Source of the DNA: Oscillospiraceae bacterium
GTDB lineage: Bacteria; Bacillota; Clostridia; Oscillospirales; UBA929
NCBI GenBank assembly: GCA_031271325.1
Contig: JAISVY010000178.1
Coordinates: 1 to 18,498, forward strand
Direction: 5' to 3'
DNA: 18,498 nt
The translations under genes were made by a program, and so were the position numbers. The notes under the pieces were generated by a model that did no database searches, had not been told where the DNA came from, and worked only from the letters and a program-made list of their open reading frames with translations. Below are positions 1 to 7,180 of the stretch, in pieces (positions within the stretch are counted from its first letter, which is position 1; every line of letters starts with the position of its first letter).

Positions 1-45
1 GGGACGGGGGGTTGGTTTTTCATAGGAAACCATATATACCAATCG

Positions 46-156
46 AGAAGCTCTAAAAACCTCATGTTCGCCGCTAGGCGAACGAGCGGAGCGCTTGCGA
101 ACAGGCGGCTATGCCGCGGCATCGCAAGCCGGAGCGGGAGGTTTTTAGAGTGACAC
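46..156. repeat. Palindromic dispersed repeat, three-way-junction shape
   Basis: The outer arms are a perfect 13-bp inverted repeat, CTCTAAAAACCTC (51-63) and GAGGTTTTTAGAG (138-150). They enclose two hairpins: GTTCGCC/GGCGAAC around GCTA (66-83) and GCTTGCGA/TCGCAAGC (93-129), the second holding an inner GCGGC/GCCGC stem (105-117). The left end, from 46, recurs exactly at 15802-15819. The right end, 125-156, recurs exactly at 11476-11507. The inner hairpin recurs at 6759-6781. It lies just after the stop of the metallo-beta-lactamase gene. Read on the minus strand, the 66-83 hairpin is followed by T5, so it may also end transcription of the operon, which is inference. Confidence 0.8.
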
Positions 157-167
157 AATCCTCTCCG

Positions 168-1205
168 TTACGGCTTACAAATCCCGCAAGGCGTGTACCC
201 CTCTCCCGCCGCCTCTTCCCGCGTCCCGAACGTCACGCGGTTCTTCTCCGCCGGAAGACCGGAGCAGCTTGGGCGGTGAAAGACGCGCGAGTTGATGTTG
301 GCGATATAGTGGTCTTCGGCAACAGAAGGCTGCGCCGGGTTGGTCTGCGCGCCCGCGTTGCGCTCAACGGTGAAACTCACCGTTTCGCCGTCGCTTACAC
401 AGGTGACCGAACCCTGCATGTCCGTTCTGTACAGCGTCACGTCCGCGTCCCGCAAACGGGAGAGCAGACCGTCGTGCGGATGCCCGTAAGAGTTATCCGT
501 GCCGCAGGAAATCACGGCGTATCGCGGCATAACCTCGCGCAGGAACGGATACGACGTGGACGTATCGCTCCCGTGATGCCCGACTTTCAGCACGTCGGCC
601 GAGAGGTTGTAACCCGCGCCGAGGATATCCTGTTCTTCCCCCCGCTCCGCGTCCCCGGCAAAGAGGAAGCTCGTCTTGCCGTATGTCAGCCGCAAGACAA
701 CGGAGGTGCCGTTCGGATCGTCCGAGGGGTTGATTGGACCGACGATCTCCGCCTCCGCGCCGCCGAGCGGGAAGCGTTCGCCGGGTTCGGGGACGGTGAT
801 GCTCACGCCCTGTTCGTCAAGGGCGCGGACAAAGTTGTCAAAAACCTTGCTGTCGTAGTCCGTCACGGGGCAGAGGGCGGTTCCGGCCTCCGCGTATTCC
901 AGCGCGCCCGGAAGCCCGCCGATATGATCCTCGTGCGCGTGTGTCGCGATTACATAGTCCAGCCGCGTTATGCCGCGGTCTTTGAGATATGTGTAAATCA
1001 GATCGGAGTCGGCGGCGTTGCCGCCGTCTATCAGCATGGTTGCGTCCTCACAGGTAACGAGGATGCTGTCCGCCTGCCCCACGTCGATAAACTCCACCGT
1101 CAGACCGGAGCCGCCAACAAACTCCGGCTGGGGTTCGAGCAGTCCCTCGCAGCCGGACAGGAGAAGAAGAAGCGTTAGGGTTATGGCAAATAACCGTTTT
1201 CTCAA
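168..1205 (-). CDS. ComEC-like metallo-beta-lactamase-fold lipoprotein with Cys-rich C-terminal domain
   Basis: The product is a secreted lipoprotein of about 345 aa with a metallo-beta-lactamase fold like the C-terminal domain of the DNA-uptake protein ComEC/Rec2. The lipobox LLSGC places the lipidated Cys near residue 19. Metal ligands are visible in order: THAHEDH (88-94), GDAE (184-187), GHHGSD (209-214) and GHPH (about 241-244). The last 40 residues carry VFHRPSC and GYTPCGICKP, with Cys 314, 340 and 343, resembling the small Ada-type metal-binding domain often fused to such lipoproteins. I chose TTG at 1205 because AGAGGA, overlapping the polC stop, lies 10 nt upstream; GTG at 1214 would leave 1 nt. 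It follows polC directly and is probably cotranscribed. The substrate is unknown; a surface nuclease or phosphodiesterase role is inferred from the fold. Confidence 0.85.
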   Translation of the reverse strand: MRKRLFAITLTLLLLLSGCEGLLEPQPEFVGGSGLTVEFIDVGQADSILVTCEDATMLIDGGNAADSDLIYTYLKDRGITRLDYVIATHAHEDHIGGLPGALEYAEAGTALCPVTDYDSKVFDNFVRALDEQGVSITVPEPGERFPLGGAEAEIVGPINPSDDPNGTSVVLRLTYGKTSFLFAGDAERGEEQDILGAGYNLSADVLKVGHHGSDTSTSYPFLREVMPRYAVISCGTDNSYGHPHDGLLSRLRDADVTLYRTDMQGSVTCVSDGETVSFTVERNAGAQTNPAQPSVAEDHYIANINSRVFHRPSCSGLPAEKNRVTFGTREEAAGEGYTPCGICKP

Positions 1206-1219
1206 AACATACACATCCT

Positions 1220-4200
1220 CTATGAAAACAATGACGTTTGCGCCGTTTCGGGCATACCGCCCAGCGCGCCGGCGGAGCGGAGGGACTCCACATGCGCCTT
1301 CGTCACCGGGCGGCAGCGCGTCAGCAGGTTGTCTTCGGCGAGAAACGGATTCTTCTCCCGCTCGTCGGCGATGCTCTGCGCCGCCGTCAGCCCCAAACCG
1401 GAGAGCGCCATCAGCGGCACGGAGACCCGCCCGGGTCCCGCCGGTCGGAAACGAGAAGCGTCGGAGGTATGTACGTCGGGCGGCTCAAAAACAATCCCCC
1501 GGCGCAGCATTTCATACACGACTTCCAGAACCACCGCTTTGTCCTGTTCGCTTTTGGACAGGTTTTTATCGCCCTCTATATTTTTCACGGCGTTCTTGAC
1601 CGAGCGGATGTCTTTGCAGGCTTTTTCGTAGGAAAAATCATCGATTTTCAGCGTGAAGTAGACGGCGTAGAACACTTCGGGCTTATGTACCTTGTGCCAG
1701 GCGATCCGCGCGCTCATCATCGCGTAGGCGGCGGCGTGGGCTTTGGGGAAGAGATATTTGATGTCTTTGCACGACTGGATGTACCACCCCGGTACGCCCG
1801 CGCCGCGCATCTCCTCTTCCCATTCGGGTTTCAGCCCCCTGCCCTTGCGCACGCTCTCGCTGATCGTCAGGCTCTGCTTGCCGGGTATGCCCCTCGCGAC
1901 TAAGTAAAGGGTGATGTCGTCGCGGGCGCAGATGACGTTTTTCAAGGTTGCTTTACCGTCGTCGATCAACGTTTCGGCGTTTCCCCGCCACACCCCTTCG
2001 CCGTGCGACAGGCCGGCGATCCGCACCAACTCGTCGAAGGTCGAGGGCTGTGTCTTTTGCAGCATTCCGCGAACAAACCGTGTGCCGTATTCGGGGATAC
2101 CGACCGTGCCTACCGGGCCGATCAGGTCGTCGTTCTCGTAGCCGAGCGCTTTGGAAGCCGAGAAGATGCTCAGCGTCTCCGGGTCGTTGAGGGGGAGATT
2201 CTGCCCCTTCTCGCCGGTCAGCGCGTCGAACATGCCCAAAAAGGTCGGGCAGTCGTGCCCCAGCAGGTCCATCTTTAAGAGGTTGTCCTCGATGGCGTGG
2301 TAGTCAAAGTGTGTGCATATCTTGCCGTCCTTCTTGTTCGCCGCGCGGTGGACAGGGCAGAACTCATATATATCCAGCTCCTGCGGCACAATGATCATCC
2401 CGCCCGGGTGCTGACCGGTGGTGGTCTTCACGCCCTCGCAGCCCTTCGCGAGACGCAGCAGCTCCGCGTTGGGCACGCCGGGCGCGTGTTTTTCCGTGTA
2501 CTTAAGCGCGTAGCCCACCGCCGTTTTTTCTTTGATCGTGGTGATCGTGCCGGCGCGGAAGACCTTGTCTTCGCCGAACAGCTCGATCAGATGCTCGCCC
2601 GCGCGTTCGTGGTAGATGCTGGAGAAATTGAGGTCAATGTCGGGTTTTTTGTCCGCGTCGAACCCCAGAAAGGTCGCGAACGGGATGTCAAAGCCGTCAC
2701 GGTCATACACAGCGCCGCAGCAGGGGCAGTTTTTCTCCGGCAGATCGATCCCGCAGCTCACGTCTTTCAGATCTTCCGCGCCGGGGAATTCACTGCGGCG
2801 GCATACCGGGCAGCGGTAGTGCGGCGGCAGCGCGTTGACCTCGGTGATTCCGGCGAAATACGCCGCGATGCTGGAACCCACCGAGCCGCGCGAACCGACG
2901 AGAAACCCGTTTTCTTCGCTCCGCGCCACCAGCTTTTGCGAGATGGCGTAGATGATGTCGTAGCCTTTGCGGATGATCGAACCGATCTCTTTTTCCAGCC
3001 GTTCCCCGATCAGCGGCGGCAGTTCTTCGCCGTACAGTTCCCGCGCCCGCCCGTAAGCGAGGGCGCGCAGTTCCTCCGCCGAACCGTCAATACGCGGGAA
3101 AAACTCGCCCGGCCGCACCGGACGCACGTCCTCAAAGCTCTCCGCGAGGCGCACCGGCGCGGCGACGACGGCGTTCCAAGCGTCTTCCTCCCCCAGATAG
3201 GAAAACTCCCGCAGCATTTGATCGGTCGTTTTGAAATACAGCGGCGGAGGGTTCGCGATGTCCATCTCGCGGAAGTTTTGCAGCACGTCGCGGTATACCG
3301 AATCCTCAGGATCGAGAAAATGCACGTCGCCGGTGGCACAGACGGGTTTGCCGAGCGCCTTGCCCAGCGCGACGATTGTTCTGTTCCACTCTTGGAGCCG
3401 GCTTTCGCCCGCGTCCGCGTCGTCGCGCACAAGAAACTCGTTGTTGCCGGACGGTTGAATCTCCAGCATATCGTAGTAGTCCGCGATTTGAAGAAGCTCC
3501 TCAAACGGCAGCCCTTCCCGCACGGCGGTGAACAGTTCCCCCCGTTCGCAGGCCGAGCCGACGATAAGCCCCTCGCGGTGCAGTGTGAGTTCTTCCTTGG
3601 GGATCAGCGGGCGCCGCTTGAAATGATCGATGTGCGACAGCGACACCAGCCGGTAGAGGTTTTGCAGTCCCTGCTGCGTCCTCGCGAGCAGCAACACATG
3701 GTGATAGCGCTTCTTGCCTTCGGGCGGGGCGAGGTATCCCTCACAGCCGTACAGCGCTTTGATTCCGTATTTTTTCGCCGCGTCCATCGCTTCGGGGAAG
3801 GCGTGGCAAACGCCGTGGTCGGTGATCGCCACGGCGGGATGCCCCCAGCGGGCGGCCGCCGCGAACACCTCGGAAACCGACGTGACGGCGTCGTCAGCGC
3901 TCATCTTGGTGTGCAGGTGCAGTTCCACGCGCTTTTCCGGCGCGGTGTCCTGGCGCTGCGGCGCTTTGGTTTCCTCGACGCAGTTTGTTAAGATGCGCCA
4001 TTCCTCTCTGTCCATAACGGTATACGATTCCGTCTCGCCGTAAACGGTGACATGCCCCTTAACCGCGAGGATGCCGCCCAGCCGAGCCTCCAGCTCCGGC
4101 GGTTCCTTCCCTTTTTCGAATACGCAGCGGGCCGCGACGGCGCCGGTGCCGTCGGTGAGGTAAAACTCAAACGAAACGGCGTCTTTCCATCGGTTTTGGA

Positions 4201-4600
4201 TCCGCATCCGGCGTTCGCGTCTTTCGCCGAGCATGAAAACCCGTCCGCTCACGCAGGCTTTGACCGCTTCGCGCGGCAGCGCGTCGATGTCGGTTACCGT
4301 GAGGCGCGGGGGTTTTCCGAATAAAATCTCGGATTGGGCAGGTTCCGCCGCCTTGCGCCGCTGCGGTTTTGCGGGGGCGGGCGGCGTTTCCGCCGGCGCG
4401 GTGAAGGCGACCGATGCAAGATTCATAAAACGCTGTATGTTTCTCCCCGCGCCGCTTGTCCAGCCGGGCGGCGGGGGCGCTCCGTCCAGCTCCACGGTCA
4501 GGCGGTTTTCTTCCCGCTTGGCGCGGAGAGACTTCACGACCGGGTCGTATCCGCCGGGCGGCAAACAGTTTGGGAAAACCTCAGAAAATCTCTTTAGCAA
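1220..4600 (-). CDS. polC: PolC-type DNA polymerase III alpha subunit lacking the 3'-5' exonuclease insert
   Basis: This is the replicative DNA polymerase of the Gram-positive type, about 1126 aa against roughly 1440 in Bacillus subtilis. Domains in order are a short N-terminal region with a Pro-rich linker (1-85), an OB fold (about 110-205), PHP (HLHTK from 228, ITDH 259-262, YGCEGY 284-289, GSAC 348-351, TGDVHF 423-428), the catalytic core (GSRGSVGSS 569-577, PDIDLNFS 653-660, KMDLLGHD 776-783), a zinc site (CPVC 597-600, CPCC 625-628) and a C-terminal QTSLFS that fits a clamp-binding motif. In canonical PolC a DnaQ-like exonuclease of about 190 aa splits the PHP domain. Here YGCEGY runs within a dozen residues into RYHHVLLLAR. 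The TTG start at 4600 has AAGGAG 10 nt upstream, 4 bp past the ispG stop. Extension further upstream only overlaps ispG in another frame. No frameshift or stop is seen. Confidence 0.95.
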   Translation of the reverse strand: MLKRFSEVFPNCLPPGGYDPVVKSLRAKREENRLTVELDGAPPPPGWTSGAGRNIQRFMNLASVAFTAPAETPPAPAKPQRRKAAEPAQSEILFGKPPRLTVTDIDALPREAVKACVSGRVFMLGERRERRMRIQNRWKDAVSFEFYLTDGTGAVAARCVFEKGKEPPELEARLGGILAVKGHVTVYGETESYTVMDREEWRILTNCVEETKAPQRQDTAPEKRVELHLHTKMSADDAVTSVSEVFAAAARWGHPAVAITDHGVCHAFPEAMDAAKKYGIKALYGCEGYLAPPEGKKRYHHVLLLARTQQGLQNLYRLVSLSHIDHFKRRPLIPKEELTLHREGLIVGSACERGELFTAVREGLPFEELLQIADYYDMLEIQPSGNNEFLVRDDADAGESRLQEWNRTIVALGKALGKPVCATGDVHFLDPEDSVYRDVLQNFREMDIANPPPLYFKTTDQMLREFSYLGEEDAWNAVVAAPVRLAESFEDVRPVRPGEFFPRIDGSAEELRALAYGRARELYGEELPPLIGERLEKEIGSIIRKGYDIIYAISQKLVARSEENGFLVGSRGSVGSSIAAYFAGITEVNALPPHYRCPVCRRSEFPGAEDLKDVSCGIDLPEKNCPCCGAVYDRDGFDIPFATFLGFDADKKPDIDLNFSSIYHERAGEHLIELFGEDKVFRAGTITTIKEKTAVGYALKYTEKHAPGVPNAELLRLAKGCEGVKTTTGQHPGGMIIVPQELDIYEFCPVHRAANKKDGKICTHFDYHAIEDNLLKMDLLGHDCPTFLGMFDALTGEKGQNLPLNDPETLSIFSASKALGYENDDLIGPVGTVGIPEYGTRFVRGMLQKTQPSTFDELVRIAGLSHGEGVWRGNAETLIDDGKATLKNVICARDDITLYLVARGIPGKQSLTISESVRKGRGLKPEWEEEMRGAGVPGWYIQSCKDIKYLFPKAHAAAYAMMSARIAWHKVHKPEVFYAVYFTLKIDDFSYEKACKDIRSVKNAVKNIEGDKNLSKSEQDKAVVLEVVYEMLRRGIVFEPPDVHTSDASRFRPAGPGRVSVPLMALSGLGLTAAQSIADEREKNPFLAEDNLLTRCRPVTKAHVESLRSAGALGGMPETAQTSLFS

Positions 4601-4604
4601 CGCG

Positions 4605-5651
4605 TTAACGCTCCTTAACCAAAGTGCGCGCCTCGCCGGCCAACACGTGCACGATGTCCCGTTCGCGCACTTTGCGTACCGCTTCGCCGCTGCGGAACAG
4701 CACGGCAAAGCCGTCCAACCCTCCCGCGACGCCCACGTCGGCTTCCCGCGCCTCGCCGGGACCGTTGACCGCGCAGCCCATCACGGCGACCTTGAGCGGC
4801 GCTTGAATGTCGGAAAGCTCCGCCTCAACCTCCCGCGCGAGAGAAACCACGTCGATGCCGCGCCGGGCGCAGGTGGGGCAGGAGATAATCTCCACGCCGC
4901 CTTTGCGCTTCCCCACGGCTTTCAGCAGAGCGATGCCCGCGGCGACCTCATCGGTCGGCGGGGCGGTCAGCGAGACGCGGATCGTGTCGCCGATGCCGTC
5001 CAGCAGCAGCGCGCCAATCCCGGCGGCGGACTTGATCAGCCCGTTCGTCCCCGTTTCGGTCACGCCCAGGTGCAGCGGCCAGCGCCAGCCGGGAGAGGAA
5101 ACCGCCATGCGGTTGACGGCGACCGTATCGGCCGTGCCGGACGCTTTGAACGAAAGGCAGATGTCGCCAAACCCCAGTTCCTCCAGCGTCTCCGCCTGCT
5201 CAAGCCCCGAACGAAGCATGGCTTCGCGCAAACCGAGCTTCGCCAGCAGTTCCCGCTTCACCGAGCCGCCGTTTACGCCGACGCGGATCGGGATGCCCCG
5301 GTCGGCGCAGGCTTTGACCACTTCGCGCACCTTTTCGCGGGAGCCGATGTTCCCCGGATTGACGCGCACCTTCGCCGCGCCGTTTTGCGCGGCGGCCACC
5401 GCCAGTTTATAATCGAAATGGATGTCCGCGACGACCGGGATCGGGCTGGCGCCTGTGATAACCTTCAGCGCCGCCGCCGCGTCTTCGTCCGGCACGGCGA
5501 CGCGCACCAGTTCGCACCCGGCGTCGCTGAGAGCGCGTATCTGCGCGAGCGTCGCGCCCGCGTCGCGCGTGTCGGTGTCGCACATCGACTGCACCGTCAC
5601 CGGCGCTCCGCCGCCGATCGGCACGCCCCCGGCGTTGATCTGATTCGTCAA
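4605..5651 (-). CDS. ispG: 4-hydroxy-3-methylbut-2-en-1-yl diphosphate synthase (IspG/GcpE)
   Basis: IspG reduces methylerythritol cyclodiphosphate to HMBPP, the penultimate step of the MEP isoprenoid pathway, using a [4Fe-4S] cluster. The 348 aa length is normal for the bacterial two-domain form. Visible motifs are the start VPIGGGAPVTVQSM (10-23), ADIHFDYKLA (75-84), VRVNPGNIG (95-103) and the cluster ligands Cys258 and Cys261 (SCPTC), Cys293 (MGCAVNGPGE) and Glu300. The start is TTG at 5651, whose TTGA overlaps the TGA of rseP by 4 bp; GGAGG lies about 12 nt upstream inside rseP. This points to translational coupling. The gene sits between rseP and polC as in many clostridia, two genes after dxr of the same pathway. 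Confidence 0.96.
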   Translation of the reverse strand: MTNQINAGGVPIGGGAPVTVQSMCDTDTRDAGATLAQIRALSDAGCELVRVAVPDEDAAAALKVITGASPIPVVADIHFDYKLAVAAAQNGAAKVRVNPGNIGSREKVREVVKACADRGIPIRVGVNGGSVKRELLAKLGLREAMLRSGLEQAETLEELGFGDICLSFKASGTADTVAVNRMAVSSPGWRWPLHLGVTETGTNGLIKSAAGIGALLLDGIGDTIRVSLTAPPTDEVAAGIALLKAVGKRKGGVEIISCPTCARRGIDVVSLAREVEAELSDIQAPLKVAVMGCAVNGPGEAREADVGVAGGLDGFAVLFRSGEAVRKVRERDIVHVLAGEARTLVKER

Positions 5652-6718
5652 AGCCCGATTAACCTCCGTATGTCGTTGAAGAAGACAAAGATCATCAGCC
5701 CGAACAGCAGCAGCATCGTGCCGCCGTGAATATAGCCCTCCACCTTCTCGCTGAGCGGTTTCTTACGCACCAGCACCAAGAACGCCGAGATAAACAGGAA
5801 CAGTATCCGCCCGCCGTCCAGCGCGGGAATCGGAAGCAGGTTGAAAACGGCGAGATTGACGGCCACCATACCGGCAAGGTTTAGGATGTTCAGCGCGGTC
5901 AGCCCGATCGGCGCTTCCACTTCGATGATGTCGTTGACAATTCCGCCCATGCCGACAGGCCCGGCCATATCGGTCACCTTGGCCTCGCCGGAAATCAGCA
6001 TTCCGAGACTGACCCAGACCATACGCACGGCGCTGAGGGTTTCGCTGCCCGCGGCTTGTATCGTGCTGAAAAAGCCCAGCTCCTCCGCTTGACCCACGGT
6101 GAATCCGAAAATCTTCTGCCCGTCTTCGTTTTCGAGCTGCCGGGTCGCGCCGGAGACGGTATACCGCTCCCCGTTGCGTTCCAGCTCGAAAGTGTAGGGT
6201 TTGTCCTTGTCCAAAGAGAGGAAAAGGTTGAAGTCGCCGTTGTCGCTGAAGCGGTTTCCGTTGATCGCGACAAACCGGTCGCCGACCTGAATCTCCTGAT
6301 ACGGAAAACCCGGCGACAAAGACGTGATGACCGGCACGTCTTTATACCCCATCGAGGCGAACAGAATCAGGTAGAAGACAAACCCGATGGCAAAGTTCAT
6401 CAGCGCGCCCGAAATCAGCACAAACACCTTTTGCCAGACCTTTTTGTTGCGGAAATGCGCCGGGTCGTCCGAGGCTTCGTCCTCCCCCATATCGCAGAAT
6501 CCGCCGACCGGGAACACGCGCAGGGAGAACTTCGTCCCCACCGCTTCTCCGTCCCCGTTCGTCTTTTGACGTTTATAGAACGCGGGACCCATGCCGATGG
6601 CGAATTCGCGAACGCGGATCTTGCACAGACGCGCCGCGAGAAAGTGCCCCAGCTCATGCACGGTGATCAGTACACCGAGCAGCAGTATGATGACAATCGC
6701 CGAAATAACGCCGGACAA
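5648..6718 (-). CDS. rseP: Site-2 intramembrane zinc metalloprotease RseP family
   Basis: This is an M50 membrane protease of 356 aa, usual for the family, which cleaves membrane-embedded anti-sigma factors or leftover signal peptides. The first membrane helix carries the zinc motif HELGH at 21-25. A second hydrophobic segment follows at about 97-122, one PDZ domain at about 125-205, and the third zinc ligand region NLLPIPALDGG at 293-303 (Asp301). A last helix lies near 333-348. The start is TTG at 6718 with AAAGGA 8 nt upstream. Its stop overlaps ispG by 4 bp. The 462-bp spacer that separates it from dxr is full of repeats. No promoter is visible in that spacer, so it is probably read from the upstream genes. 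Its natural substrate cannot be told from this window. Confidence 0.95.
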   Translation of the reverse strand: MSGVISAIVIILLLGVLITVHELGHFLAARLCKIRVREFAIGMGPAFYKRQKTNGDGEAVGTKFSLRVFPVGGFCDMGEDEASDDPAHFRNKKVWQKVFVLISGALMNFAIGFVFYLILFASMGYKDVPVITSLSPGFPYQEIQVGDRFVAINGNRFSDNGDFNLFLSLDKDKPYTFELERNGERYTVSGATRQLENEDGQKIFGFTVGQAEELGFFSTIQAAGSETLSAVRMVWVSLGMLISGEAKVTDMAGPVGMGGIVNDIIEVEAPIGLTALNILNLAGMVAVNLAVFNLLPIPALDGGRILFLFISAFLVLVRKKPLSEKVEGYIHGGTMLLLFGLMIFVFFNDIRRLIGL

Positions 6719-6758
6719 GAAATCAGTCCTTTCTTTACCGAAGTGTTGAAAATTGCTT

Positions 6759-6781
6759 GTTCGCCGCTAGGCGAACGAGCG
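6759..6781. repeat. Partial copy of the window-start repeat (inner hairpin)
   Basis: These 23 bases are identical to positions 66-88 and include the hairpin GTTCGCC-GCTA-GGCGAAC plus GAGCG. The outer CTCTAAAAACCTC arms of the complete element are missing here. It lies upstream of the rseP ribosome binding site and directly abuts the composite repeat block. Confidence 0.75.
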
Positions 6782-7168
6782 CTCATGGCAATGGACAATG
6801 GACAATTAGGACGCGTAGGGCGCGACGACCCCGGCGCGCCGTCGGTTTCAACATCCTGCGTAGGGCGCGGCATCCTTGGCACGGCGGGGTCATCCTGCGT
6901 AGGGGAGGCGTTTTGCCTCCCGCGATACCCGCGGGCGGGATGAACCCCGCCCCTACACGATGGGAATTATCACGTTCCCATCGCCTCATGGCAATGGACA
7001 ATTAGGACGCGTAGGGCGCGACGCCGGTTTCAACGTCTTGCGTAGGGCGCGGCATCCTTGACGCGCCGTGAACATCTTTCGGTGTGCCACCCCCCTTCGT
7101 ATCGAAGGGGGCAACGGGGGGAATACGGGCGGCGTGCCGGGTCGTCACGCCCTACACGTCTTAATTGT
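6782..7168. repeat. Composite intergenic repeat block between dxr and rseP
   Basis: I see no gene in this 462-bp spacer (6719-7180). The block is bounded by near-perfect inverted arms of 38-39 nt: 6802-6840 and 7131-7168 match as reverse complements with about four substitutions and one 1-base gap. Inside, a unit beginning CTCATGGCAATGGACA and holding GCGTAGGGCGCGACG then GCGTAGGGCGCGGCATCCTTG occurs twice in direct orientation (6782-6881 and 6985-7060). Copy one has an extra 7-base ATGGACA. Hairpins lie between and after: GGGAGGC/GCCTCCC (6903-6921), CGATGGGAA/TTCCCATCG (6958-6983) and CCCCCTTCG/CGAAGGGGG (7091-7111). GTAGGGCG-type words of this sort are common in intergenic repeats of clostridial genomes. 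Confidence 0.75.
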
Positions 7169-7180
7169 TATGGGCAATGT

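Noticed and set aside
2297..3991. Long plus-strand open frame opposite polC
   Set aside because: It is a shadow caused by GC-rich third positions; its Arg/Val-rich translation shows no domain, while the minus strand gives clear PolC motifs.
4601..4708. 36-residue N-terminal extension of polC
   Set aside because: It lies wholly inside ispG in another frame, and AAGGAG precedes the TTG at 4600.
4233..5729. Plus-strand open frame across polC and ispG
   Set aside because: It crosses two well-supported genes on the other strand and shows no family motif.
6759..6776. GC hairpin as a terminator between dxr and rseP
   Set aside because: No T run follows directly on the minus strand, only AAGCAATTTTC, and rseP shows no promoter of its own.
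6782..7168. CRISPR array
   Set aside because: The repeated units are unequal, occur only twice in direct order, and spacers of uniform size are absent; no cas gene is near.
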